A stretch of 28,647 nt of DNA from Treponema sp. UBA937 (GTDB lineage Bacteria > Spirochaetota > Spirochaetia > Treponematales > Breznakiellaceae): contig DBDH01000052.1 in the NCBI GenBank assembly GCA_002293455.1, forward strand, positions 3,161 to 31,807, written 5' to 3'. This document shows, one piece after another, positions 1 through 6,513 of the stretch. Position 1 is the stretch's first letter. Every line of letters begins with the position of its first letter. The notes below the pieces were generated by a model. That model made no database searches. It was not told where the DNA came from and was given only the letters and a program-made list of their open reading frames with translations. The position numbers were made by a program, and so were the translations under genes.

Positions 1-23
1 CTGAAGTTTTGCAATTTCCTCAG
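1..23 (-). repeat. Palindromic repeat, copy 1 (cut by window edge)
   Basis: Read on the minus strand, positions 22-1 (TGAGGAAATTGCAAAACTTC then AG) match the first part of the copy at 8052-8073 with one difference. The second half of the palindrome would lie beyond the left edge. The copy is inverted relative to copy 2, 49 bp away, so together they form an approximately 20-bp inverted repeat. Confidence 0.6.
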
Positions 24-72
24 ACGAATAAATATTTAGAGGGAGGAGAAAGGAGCTAAGTTTCAAAATATA

Positions 73-102
73 GAGGCAATTGCAAAACTCCAGTTTTTGC
101 AA
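73..102 (+). repeat. Palindromic repeat, copy 2
   Basis: This 30-bp segment is 29/30 identical to 8053-8082. Its core is an inverted repeat, TTGCAAAACT then AGTTTTTGCAA, with a one-base bulge. Flanking TAGAG (71-75) and CTCTA (107-111) extend the possible hairpin to 71-111. A nearly identical intergenic copy 8 kb away suggests a dispersed genomic repeat rather than chance. Confidence 0.7.
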
Positions 103-150
103 GAGACTCTATAGATTCAAGTCGGGGTTTTTCATTGAAATATCTCTTAA

Positions 151-197
151 GGCAATGCTGATTAAATTGACTCCAATCAGCATTGCCCCATTATTTT
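151..197 (+). terminator. Terminator-like hairpin for an off-window gene
   Basis: GGCAATGCTGATT (151-163) pairs perfectly with AATCAGCATTGCC (175-187) around an 11-nt loop. A T-rich run (CCATTATTTTTC) follows on the plus strand. The run begins a few bases after the stem, so it is a good but not textbook intrinsic terminator. Confidence 0.55.
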
Positions 198-245
198 TCT
201 CGTTCTTCCCTTAAAACAAACGAAAAACTGCAAAAAATTACACTA

Positions 246-290
246 AAGAATACACCGATTTATTCTCTATGGAATAAATCAGTGTTTCCT
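246..290. other. Long imperfect hairpin, function unknown
   Basis: GATTTATTC (257-265) and GAATAAATC (272-280) form a perfect 9-bp stem with a 6-nt loop. Pairing continues outward to about 20 bp with three mismatches. No T-run follows on either strand, so it is not an obvious terminator. It lies upstream of the promoter-like boxes at 374-405. Confidence 0.4.
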
Positions 291-373
291 TAAGGCTGTT
301 ATGATGTGAAAAATCCCAATTGAAACGTTGTACGCAATTTTTTAAAAACTCTTGTTGATCTAAAAATTAGATA

Positions 374-405
374 TTGACAAAAGATGAAAAAAATATATTT
401 ATAAT
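374..405 (+). promoter_or_regulatory. Promoter-like boxes for the ECF S-component gene
   Basis: A perfect -35 box TTGACA (374-379) is followed by TATAAT (400-405). The 20-bp spacer is longer than the ideal 17, so strength is uncertain. A transcript would start near 412, leaving a leader of about 22 nt with AAGGAG before the ATG at 434. The TTG at 374 is therefore more likely part of the -35 box than a start codon. Confidence 0.45.
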
Positions 406-433
406 AAAACAATTACATTTCAAGGAGCTTTTT

Positions 434-973
434 ATGGTCGCTGCTGGACTGATGCATGATGTTGCTTATAAGCAATTATCAATGAAAACTACCAAAGCAA
501 TTTTGGGACAAAGTTTGTTTCTTACTCTTGCTTTAGTTATTCCCACTATAACTCATAGATTGGGGTTAAATTATCTTGTTGCGCAGCCAATGCATTGGAT
601 GATTTTATTTGCGGGGTTAACTTACGGCTCATTTTCCGGTTTAATATTGGGGGCATTGATCCCTGTCGTTTCTTTTATCATTTCCGGTATGCCGGTACCG
701 GCAGCCTTGCCTTTAATGATACCAGAATTGGCCGTATATGGTTTTGTTACAGGATTTTTGAAACAAAAAATTACGGGTTTTGGTTCAGTGGCGGCTGGGT
801 TAATTGCCGGAAAAATTGTGTATCTGGTTCTTATTGCCATAACCGGAAAATTAAATCTTCCTGTTATGGAATTTGTACAAAAGACATGGGCGCCTGGAAT
901 AATTGCGGTTATTTTTCAGATTGCTTTATTGCCTGTTGTGTCAGGACTGTATATAAAATCTGTAAAAGACTGA
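434..973 (+). CDS. ECF transporter S component (substrate unknown)
   Basis: Predicted integral membrane protein of 179 residues with about five or six hydrophobic segments. It resembles the substrate-binding S subunits of energy-coupling-factor vitamin importers. The diagnostic stretch is PMHWMILFAGLTYG followed by GALIPVVSFIISGMP and an ELAVYG segment, the pattern I associate with the broad ECF S-component family (PF12822-like). S components capture a vitamin or cofactor precursor and work with a shared T subunit and two ATPases, none of which is encoded here. I chose the ATG at 434 because AAGGAG (422-427) lies 6 nt upstream. An in-frame TTG at 374 would extend it by 20 residues but coincides with a -35 box. 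The ligand cannot be deduced. The EamA-type gene follows after 61 nt and may be cotranscribed. Confidence 0.75.
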   Translation: MVAAGLMHDVAYKQLSMKTTKAILGQSLFLTLALVIPTITHRLGLNYLVAQPMHWMILFAGLTYGSFSGLILGALIPVVSFIISGMPVPAALPLMIPELAVYGFVTGFLKQKITGFGSVAAGLIAGKIVYLVLIAITGKLNLPVMEFVQKTWAPGIIAVIFQIALLPVVSGLYIKSVKD

Positions 974-1034
974 AGTTGATTTTTGGCGGCGGTGTGAGGC
1001 CGCAAAGGATTGCACTGGATTCCCAAAAAAATAT

Positions 1035-1979
1035 ATGATGGCTTTTATGAATAGAAAAGCGCTTCGGGCAGATTTGCTTCTGTTGTTAACATCATGTATT
1101 TGGGGATTGGCCTTCACCGCTCAACGGACAGGGATGGATTTTCTTGGTCCTTTTTCGTTTAACGCAATCCGTTTTGCTATGGGGAGTGTTTCACTTCTTC
1201 CTTTGATTTTTTTCTTTAAGGCTAAGGCAAAAAAAAAGGAAACTTCGGAAGATGCCATAAAACAATCCCTTCCTTTTAAAACTATATTGATAAGTTCCTT
1301 TTTTGCCGGGATTGTTTTATTCGGAGGAGCGGCATTCCAGCAGATTGGTATGATCTATACTACCGCGGGAAACGCGGGGTTTATCACAAGTTTGTATGTA
1401 GTGCTTGTTCCAATCTTCGGCTTACTTATCGGCAGAAAAACGGGGATTCCGACATGGATCGGAGCTGCTGCAACATTGATCGGACTTTTCTTCATCAGTC
1501 AGTCTGATTCGCCGGGTTCTGTAAATATTGGAATTATTTTGGTCGCCGTAAGCGCGCCGCTTTGGGCCTGTCATGTGCTGCTTATTGATCATCTTGTAAA
1601 AAAGATTGATCCCTTGGTTCTTTCATGCGGACAATTTGCTTTTTGTTCTGTTTTTTCTTTGATTCCCGCTCTGTTTACGGAATCAGTAACATTAGAAGCG
1701 CTGAAAGGATGCCTGGCGCCTTTGCTTTACAGCGGACTTGGATCAGTTGGTGTAGCGTATACCTTACAGGCTGTCGCTCAACGGGACGCGCCTCCGGCTC
1801 ACGCTTCCATCCTGCTTTGTCTTGAATCGGTGTTTGCCGCTTTGGGCGGAATCATCATTCTTTCGGAACCGGTGGGGTTCCGTACTTTTCTTGGTTTTTC
1901 ATTTATGTTTGCCGGAATGATTATTACTCAATGGGATGTTGTAGGAGGGGGATTCAAGAAAAGGACAAAGAGAAGATAA
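1035..1979 (+). CDS. EamA/DMT-family drug or metabolite transporter
   Basis: A 314-residue hydrophobic protein, the usual length of a ten-helix EamA (DMT superfamily) permease, with two homologous halves of five helices. Typical signatures are the N-terminal LLLLLTSCIWGLAF and, late in the second half, CLESVFAALGGIIILSEP, the conserved end of the second EamA domain. Members export or exchange small metabolites, and substrate cannot be predicted. ATGs at 1035, 1038 and 1047 are all possible starts; none has a good ribosome-binding site, so the exact start is uncertain. The C terminus is basic (KKRTKRR), expected on the cytoplasmic side. The stop codon overlaps the terminator of the convergent sugar-transport operon. 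Confidence 0.85.
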   Translation: MMAFMNRKALRADLLLLLTSCIWGLAFTAQRTGMDFLGPFSFNAIRFAMGSVSLLPLIFFFKAKAKKKETSEDAIKQSLPFKTILISSFFAGIVLFGGAAFQQIGMIYTTAGNAGFITSLYVVLVPIFGLLIGRKTGIPTWIGAAATLIGLFFISQSDSPGSVNIGIILVAVSAPLWACHVLLIDHLVKKIDPLVLSCGQFAFCSVFSLIPALFTESVTLEALKGCLAPLLYSGLGSVGVAYTLQAVAQRDAPPAHASILLCLESVFAALGGIIILSEPVGFRTFLGFSFMFAGMIITQWDVVGGGFKKRTKRR

Positions 1980-2008
1980 AAAAAACGCCCCGATTTTTAA
2001 TCGAGGCG
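1978..2008 (-). terminator. Intrinsic terminator of the sugar ABC operon
   Basis: On the minus strand, CGCCTCGAT (2008-2000) pairs with ATCGGGGCG (1994-1986) with one mismatch and a 5-nt loop, followed by eight T residues (plus-strand A run 1978-1985). This is a textbook rho-independent terminator after the last permease gene. It lacks a T-run in the plus direction. Confidence 0.85.
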
Positions 2009-2031
2009 CCTTCATTGTTAAACCAATCAGA

Positions 2032-2916
2032 TCATCCTTTCCGTGATTCGTATACGGAAGATCCGCCGATGAAATATTTTGAAAGAGAGAAAAACAGGAC
2101 AATCATGGGGATGCTGGCAATAGCGGCGACAGCCATCATCGCTCCTTCATCCGTCATTTTTTCTTCCGAGAACTTTGAAATGTATAACGGAATGGTTTTC
2201 ATCTTTTCGCTTTGCACAACAAGGAGCGGCCAAAGAAGATTATCCCACTGACTTCTGAAAGACAAAATTGCCAACGTCGCAATGACGGGTTTGCAATTGG
2301 GAAATACGATCCTCCTGAAAATACCGAACTCTCCAAGGCCGTCAACACGCGCGGCATCAAGGTATTCCGCGGGAAATGTAGTCAGGTACTGACGCATCTG
2401 GAATATCCCGAAGGCGCTCACCATGAACGGAAGGATCATTCCTATATAGGTATTTTGGATATGAAGCCCGCGCGCAACCATGTAAAGAGGAATCATAATT
2501 GCTTCAAAAGGAATCATCATGGTAGCCATGATCATCATGAAAAACAAATCCCGGCCTTTGAAGCGGAACTTTGCCAAACCGTATCCTGTAATAGAAGCAA
2601 AACAAACGGTGGTAAAAGCTGTTACAAGGGACACAACAAGTGAATTAAACATGTTTCTGGGAAAAACCCAGGAACCGTCATTTCCCCGAAGCGCCTGTAG
2701 GTAGTTACTTGGATAAAAGGGTTTTGGAATCCAACTGTAGGGCATTCTTAAAATTTGGTTTTTCTGCATGAACGAAGCGGTAAGCATAAACGCCAAGGGC
2801 ATGACGGTAAAAACAAGCATGACGGCAAGGCCTATCCATGCCGCAACATTTGCCCATGAGAATTCAACCCGCCCCAGGGATAGTTTTTTTTGCTTTATAA
2901 TTACGTTGTCAGACAT
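2032..2916 (-). CDS. Carbohydrate ABC transporter permease (MalG-like)
   Basis: A 294-residue inner-membrane permease of the CUT1 (MalG/AraQ) type with about six membrane helices. The EAA loop that docks on the ATPase is visible as EYLDAARVDGLGEFGIFRRI, followed by VFPNCKP, and the N-terminal MPLAFMLTASFM segment is typical. With the upstream MalF-like subunit it forms the channel of a sugar or oligosaccharide importer. The ATG at 2916 follows AGGAG that overlaps the stop codon of the preceding gene (2923-2928), so the two genes are translationally close. It is the last gene of the operon and is followed by an intrinsic terminator. The sugar cannot be told from the sequence. Confidence 0.92.
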   Translation of the reverse strand: MSDNVIIKQKKLSLGRVEFSWANVAAWIGLAVMLVFTVMPLAFMLTASFMQKNQILRMPYSWIPKPFYPSNYLQALRGNDGSWVFPRNMFNSLVVSLVTAFTTVCFASITGYGLAKFRFKGRDLFFMMIMATMMIPFEAIMIPLYMVARGLHIQNTYIGMILPFMVSAFGIFQMRQYLTTFPAEYLDAARVDGLGEFGIFRRIVFPNCKPVIATLAILSFRSQWDNLLWPLLVVQSEKMKTIPLYISKFSEEKMTDEGAMMAVAAIASIPMIVLFFSLSKYFIGGSSVYESRKG

Positions 2917-2925
2917 AAGCGGCTC

Positions 2926-3900
2926 CTAATAATCCACGTCATCGGTTTTAGAAAACTTAAATTGTACCCAGGTGAATACGAGCATAATCGCGAACAATAT
3001 TAAGCTCATCGCGCTGGCGCGTCCTATCCTCTGGTTGGTGATGCCTGTCCGGTAAATATTCAGCGTAATTACATTGATAGGCGCTTGAGGCGCCCCCTTT
3101 TGGGTAAAGAGATATTGGATGCTGAAGGTTTTCAAGCATTGAAGCATCGCCATAATCGAAACCAGAATAATCGTAGGACGCAGCAAGGGTACCGTGATTT
3201 TCCAGAAAGATTGCCATTTTCCGGAACCGTCAATAGTGGCCGCTTCATAAATTCCCGGCGGGATAGACGATAAGCCCGTGATAAAAAGGATTACAAAATA
3301 TCCTATATATTTCCAAAAATAAACCAGCATAGTTGAAGCCTGAACCATAAACTGATCCGCCAGCCATTTATGATCGACCCCGGGACTTCTGAAAAGAGCG
3401 TTCATCCACTGGTTTGCCAGTCCCCTCGGATCAAATATGAGCATCCAAATAGCGGCCGCAACAACCGAAGAAAGAACCGCCGGCGTATAATAAGCCAACT
3501 GAAAGAATCCCCGTCCCTTTTTTCCGACAAATTGAGTAATGAGAACGGCAAAAAAAAGACTGAATATGAGAAGGGGAACAAAAGTTCCCACGGTGAATAC
3601 GAGCGTTGCCCTCAGGGAATTCCAAAACCCCGCAATGTTCGATGTGAACAGATAGATATAGTTTTCAAACCCGGTGAACCTGGGCGCCGCCAATGACAGA
3701 ACCCGTTTGTCAAATAAACTTGTATAAAAAGCGTTAATAATCGGATAAAAACTAAACACCGAGAAAAATATAATAGCGGGAATAACGAAGAGCCTTCCCC
3801 AGAAAGCCTGTTTTCGTTCAATCCCGCTGTACAACCGTCTCCCCGCGGTCTTGGCTATTTTGGGAGCTTTCCCTTTTTTTGAGCCGGATACATTATCCAT
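2926..3900 (-). CDS. Carbohydrate ABC transporter permease (MalF-like)
   Basis: A 324-residue CUT1-type permease. After a basic cytoplasmic N-terminus, the first helix (LFVIPAIIFFSVFSFYPI) has the usual ugpA/lacF look, and the EAA loop reads IYEAATIDGSGKWQSFWKIT. It pairs with the MalG-like subunit encoded 9 nt downstream. The ATG at 3900 follows a GGGG-rich ribosome-binding site (3907-3910). A strong hairpin lies between it and the binding-protein gene upstream. No ATPase gene is present, so the complex presumably borrows a MsmX/MalK-type ATPase encoded elsewhere; this is inference from the family. Confidence 0.92.
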   Translation of the reverse strand: MDNVSGSKKGKAPKIAKTAGRRLYSGIERKQAFWGRLFVIPAIIFFSVFSFYPIINAFYTSLFDKRVLSLAAPRFTGFENYIYLFTSNIAGFWNSLRATLVFTVGTFVPLLIFSLFFAVLITQFVGKKGRGFFQLAYYTPAVLSSVVAAAIWMLIFDPRGLANQWMNALFRSPGVDHKWLADQFMVQASTMLVYFWKYIGYFVILFITGLSSIPPGIYEAATIDGSGKWQSFWKITVPLLRPTIILVSIMAMLQCLKTFSIQYLFTQKGAPQAPINVITLNIYRTGITNQRIGRASAMSLILFAIMLVFTWVQFKFSKTDDVDY

Positions 3901-3920
3901 TACGATCCCCTTTTACGTTA

Positions 3921-3963
3921 TAGGGACCCTATGATTAACCTGAAGCCGATCATAGGGTCCTTA
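3921..3963 (-). promoter_or_regulatory. Intercistronic hairpin between binding protein and permease
   Basis: GGACCCTATGAT (3924-3935) is perfectly complementary to ATCATAGGGTCC (3949-3960), loop 13 nt. With flanking bases and one wobble the stem reaches 15 bp. On the transcribed minus strand no T-run follows, so it is not a simple terminator. Such hairpins after binding-protein genes are known in other sugar operons to stabilise the upstream mRNA and raise binding-protein levels over permeases; that role here is inferred. Confidence 0.75.
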
Positions 3964-3969
3964 ACAACA

Positions 3970-5265
3970 TCAATTGTTTTCGTTAATTACTTCCTGTGCT
4001 GCCGTTCTGAGGGTCGTCAAAGCATTTTCTGGGCTAACGCCTGCAAGCATTACGGATTCTACCGCGGTCCGGATCAGAACCTGGAGTTCCGCACTGTTTG
4101 CTCCGTAATATACGATGTGTCCGCGTTCCATGTCTTTCGTAAAGACATCGGAATAGGGCATATTCTTGTATGTAGCCGAATTGAACAGGGCTTTCGTCGG
4201 TTGAATGAGGCTCACTTCGGTCAAATATTCTTCCGGATGACTCAGCATGTAACCGATGAACTTCCACGCGGCGTCTTGTTTTGCCTTTGAACTCTGCGCG
4301 TTGACCATGTAATAATGACCGTAGTAACAGCCTGCTGTGTCATTAACGGCATTTTCAAAGACGGGGTAGGGGACAACCATCCAATCGCCGCTGTCAAAAA
4401 ACGCAGGATTGTCCGCTTTAATTCTTCCTTCCTGATACAAGCCGGTGGTTGCCATAGCAATATCATTGTTGTTTTGATTAAACAATGAGCGGGCGTTTGT
4501 ATAAGTCGGCGAACCAAGATTCCGTCCGTTGGGCCCCCATGCCTGCATGTAGCGAAGGAAGGTAAGCCATGCTTCATCACCGACGATTGCGGTTTTGCCG
4601 TCATCGCTGACAAGTTTTCCGCCGAGTTGTTCTACCATCGGAACAAAAGCTACGAGGTAATAAGGATAGCGGAAATCGAAACCACGGCGGACGAGAATAT
4701 CTCCGTTCCGGATGACCAATTTTTCTGAAATATCGGCCATTTCTTCCCAGGTTTTGGGATAATCCTTCTCAGCATCGAGACCGGCGGACCGGAATACCGC
4801 CTTGTTTACGAAAATACACCAGTTTGTCAGTTCCAAAGGAAGCCCATAGATGTTGTTGCCTACGGTAACAGGATCAAGGAAACCATCGGCATAAGCATCG
4901 ATAAGCGCTGCCTTGTTTCTGTAACCCGCGGCTTCATAATTTATGGGGGCCACCCGGCCGTTTGCGATATAAGCGTATTCATCTTCTATCGACAGATTAA
5001 AAATGTCCGGTCCTTCGTTTGCCGCAAAGGCAGTCTGAACGAGCTCTATCAGTTTAGTCGATGATTGGGTTACCCGTTCAATCTTGATATTCGGGTTGGC
5101 CGCTTCAAACTCTTGAATATACCGTTCTTCAATACGGGTGCGGTTCGGGTCTTCATGAGTCCAGAAGGTAAGCGTAATAGGACCGTCATCAGCCTTTTTG
5201 CAAGAGACCGATACAAACAGAATCATTAGGATCATTAAAAGTAGAATCCCTGTGACTTTTTTCAT
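3970..5265 (-). CDS. Sugar ABC transporter substrate-binding lipoprotein
   Basis: A 431-residue extracytoplasmic solute-binding protein of family 1. The signal sequence begins MKK, has a Leu/Ile/Met-rich core and ends in VSVSC, with the lipidated cysteine at residue 22; this relaxed lipobox is typical of spirochaetes. The mature protein starts with the family pattern TFWTHEDP, then an IKIERV strand and GPDIFNLSIEDEYAYIANG. It would capture a sugar or oligosaccharide and deliver it to the two permeases encoded downstream. I chose the ATG at 5265 because GGAGG (5271-5275) lies 5 nt upstream. A longer frame from 5304 would begin inside the -10 box of the predicted promoter and spoil the signal peptide. 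First gene of the operon. Confidence 0.92.
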   Translation of the reverse strand: MKKVTGILLLMILMILFVSVSCKKADDGPITLTFWTHEDPNRTRIEERYIQEFEAANPNIKIERVTQSSTKLIELVQTAFAANEGPDIFNLSIEDEYAYIANGRVAPINYEAAGYRNKAALIDAYADGFLDPVTVGNNIYGLPLELTNWCIFVNKAVFRSAGLDAEKDYPKTWEEMADISEKLVIRNGDILVRRGFDFRYPYYLVAFVPMVEQLGGKLVSDDGKTAIVGDEAWLTFLRYMQAWGPNGRNLGSPTYTNARSLFNQNNNDIAMATTGLYQEGRIKADNPAFFDSGDWMVVPYPVFENAVNDTAGCYYGHYYMVNAQSSKAKQDAAWKFIGYMLSHPEEYLTEVSLIQPTKALFNSATYKNMPYSDVFTKDMERGHIVYYGANSAELQVLIRTAVESVMLAGVSPENALTTLRTAAQEVINENN

Positions 5266-5303
5266 GCATTCCTCCAAAATGTACGAATTATCTTTATAAT
5301 TCA

Positions 5304-5332
5304 ATTGTATATTGTAAAAAATATAAATGCAA
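5304..5332 (-). promoter_or_regulatory. Promoter of the sugar ABC operon
   Basis: On the minus strand TTGCAT (5332-5327), a 17-bp spacer and TACAAT (5309-5304) make a sigma-70-type promoter. Transcription would begin near 5297, about 30 nt before the ATG at 5265. The divergent purC promoter has its -35 box about 90 bp away. Confidence 0.6.
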
Positions 5333-5343
5333 GAAATATTGAT

Positions 5344-5377
5344 CAGTTTGATAAGGAATTATTTCATTATTCAACTG
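5344..5377. promoter_or_regulatory. Dyad-symmetric candidate operator upstream of the sugar operon
   Basis: CAGTTTGATAA (5344-5354) and TTATTCAACTG (5367-5377) are inverted repeats matching at 9 of 11 positions around a 12-bp spacer. The dyad begins 11 bp upstream of the -35 box of the sugar operon. This placement suits an activator site, but no regulator gene is nearby and the symmetry is imperfect. Confidence 0.3.
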
Positions 5378-5418
5378 CTCTGATTGTTCCGGATTGGTGA
5401 ATTTATTTTTTTCGCAAA

Positions 5419-5447
5419 TTGAAAAAAATAAATAATTTGGATATAAT
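5419..5447 (+). promoter_or_regulatory. Promoter of purC
   Basis: TTGAAA (5419-5424), a 17-bp spacer and a perfect TATAAT (5442-5447) form a strong-looking sigma-70-type promoter. The leader of roughly 54 nt contains a small hairpin (TCTCA AAA TGAGA, 5478-5490) just before the AAAAGGGG ribosome-binding site. I see no purine or PRPP riboswitch pattern in this short leader. Confidence 0.7.
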
Positions 5448-5507
5448 GACGTCCGGTTAGACATTGGTGAAGATACCTCTCAAAATGAGACTATAAAAGG
5501 GGCTTTT

Positions 5508-6185
5508 ATGAAACATATTTACGAAGGAAAGACGAAAACTGTCTTTGCATTAGAAAATGGTAATTATCTTTTACAATTTAAAGATGATGTTACCGGGACG
5601 GACGGCGTTTTTGATCCTGGCGCGAACTCTGTTGGTCTTTCTATCGAAGGTATGGGAAAAGGCGGCCTTCGGTTGACATCTTATTTCTTTGAGCTGCTGC
5701 AAAAAAACGGCGTCAAAACGCATTATGTCAAATCCGACATTGAAAATAGTTCCATGGAAGTACTGCCCGCGGCACCATTCGGCAACGGATTGGAAGTGAT
5801 TTGCCGTTTCAGAGCCGTCGGTAGTTTTTTGCGCCGTTATGGTCAATACGCGAAAGACGGACAGCCGCTTGACGCGCTTGTCGAAGTCACCTTAAAAGAT
5901 GATGAACGTCAGGATCCGCCCATCACAAAAGATACGCTCCAAATGCTTGGTATTTTATCAAATGAGGATTATGAATCCTTAAAAACGCAGACACAAAATA
6001 TCTGCCGCATGGTAAAAGATGAGCTTGCGAAATTCGGCTGCGAACTTTACGACATCAAACTTGAATTCGGCAAGAATAACGGTGAAGTAATGCTGATCGA
6101 CGAAATTTCCGGCGGCAATATGCGCGTTTATAAGGACGGAAAAGTTGTTGACCCCCTGGAATTGGTGAAAATCGTTTTGGGCTGA
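5508..6185 (+). CDS. purC: Phosphoribosylaminoimidazole-succinocarboxamide synthase
   Basis: PurC joins aspartate to CAIR using ATP, giving SAICAR in de novo purine synthesis. The 225-residue protein is near the usual bacterial length of about 235-240. It starts with the hallmark IYEGKTKTVFALENG (ATP-binding strands), and carries the family signatures LEVICRFRAVGSFLRRYG and LYDIKLEFGKNNGEVMLIDEISGGNMRVY, the latter holding metal- and substrate-binding acidic residues. The ATG at 5508 has an ideal AAAAGGGG site 5 nt upstream. It stands alone: no other pur genes flank it, and the next gene (rubredoxin) has its own promoter-like sequence. Confidence 0.96.
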   Translation: MKHIYEGKTKTVFALENGNYLLQFKDDVTGTDGVFDPGANSVGLSIEGMGKGGLRLTSYFFELLQKNGVKTHYVKSDIENSSMEVLPAAPFGNGLEVICRFRAVGSFLRRYGQYAKDGQPLDALVEVTLKDDERQDPPITKDTLQMLGILSNEDYESLKTQTQNICRMVKDELAKFGCELYDIKLEFGKNNGEVMLIDEISGGNMRVYKDGKVVDPLELVKIVLG

Positions 6186-6216
6186 GGAAAATAATCGCGG
6201 CAGGATGTGATGTTTC

Positions 6217-6245
6217 TTGCTTTTGTCCGCCTTCAATACTACAAT
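6217..6245 (+). promoter_or_regulatory. Promoter of the rubredoxin gene
   Basis: TTGCTT (6217-6222), a 17-bp spacer and TACAAT (6240-6245) resemble the sugar-operon promoter. A short imperfect inverted repeat (TACAATT at 6240-6246, AGTTGTA at 6256-6262) overlaps the -10 box and could be an operator. An in-frame TTG at 6217 is thereby explained as the -35 box, not a start codon. Confidence 0.5.
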
Positions 6246-6282
6246 TAAAATTGAAAGTTGTACTATTTGGAAGGAGAATAAA

Positions 6283-6438
6283 ATGACTTATATATGTAAT
6301 GTATGCGGCTATATCTATGATGAGAATGAGGGATACTCCGCAGGCGGTATAGCGCCTGGAACGAAGTGGGAAGACCTTCCCGACGGTTTTTCGTGTCCTC
6401 TTTGCGGTGCTGATAAAGACCAATTTTCAAAACAATAG
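6283..6438 (+). CDS. Rubredoxin
   Basis: A 51-residue rubredoxin, a small electron carrier with one iron held by four cysteines. Both knuckles are present: CNVCGY (Cys5, Cys8) and CPLCGA (Cys38, Cys41), with the conserved aromatic YIYDENEG and PGTKWEDLPDGFSCP stretches between them. In anaerobes it typically passes electrons to superoxide reductase, rubrerythrin or similar enzymes; in T. pallidum it is the partner of neelaredoxin. No such partner is encoded next to it here. The ATG at 6283 follows AAGGAG (6271-6276) with 6 nt spacing. Confidence 0.97.
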   Translation: MTYICNVCGYIYDENEGYSAGGIAPGTKWEDLPDGFSCPLCGADKDQFSKQ

Positions 6439-6444
6439 AATGAA

Positions 6445-6508
6445 CAGCGGAGAGCAATGATCAAAGTTAAGATTGTCTTCATTCTTTTCTGATCTTTGCT
6501 CTCTGTTG
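6445..6508. terminator. Large hairpin between convergent rubredoxin and glgA genes
   Basis: Positions 6445-6463 and 6490-6508 form a 19-bp imperfect stem (16 Watson-Crick pairs, two wobbles, one mismatch; core GAGAGCAA/TTGCTCTC) around a 26-nt loop. It fills nearly the whole gap between two convergent genes, so a bidirectional terminator is the simplest reading, though neither side has a long T-run right after the stem. Confidence 0.6.
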
Positions 6509-6513
6509 TTTGC

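Larger units (their letters stand above)
1..433. other. Gene-free region at the window edge
   Basis: I find no convincing coding sequence here. The region holds, in order: a partial inverted copy of a palindromic repeat (1-23), a complete copy (73-102), a 13-bp perfect hairpin followed by a T-rich stretch (151-197), a long imperfect hairpin (246-290), and promoter-like boxes (374-405) before the first gene. The terminator-like hairpin suggests that a gene ending just left of the window is transcribed rightward, but that gene is not visible. Confidence 0.7.

Noticed and set aside
374..433. TTG start of the ECF S-component gene at 374
   Set aside because: This TTG is the start of a perfect TTGACA -35 box, and the ATG at 434 has an ideal ribosome-binding site.
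1..433. CRISPR array or insertion-sequence remnant
   Set aside because: There are only two inverted copies of a palindrome with no regular spacers, and no transposase fragment was found.
5448..5507. Purine, PRPP or ppGpp riboswitch before purC
   Set aside because: The leader is only about 54 nt and lacks the conserved junction and loop sequences of those classes.
6217..6282. TTG start 22 codons upstream of rubredoxin
   Set aside because: Rubredoxins start next to the first cysteine knuckle; the TTG is part of a promoter and the ATG at 6283 has AAGGAG.
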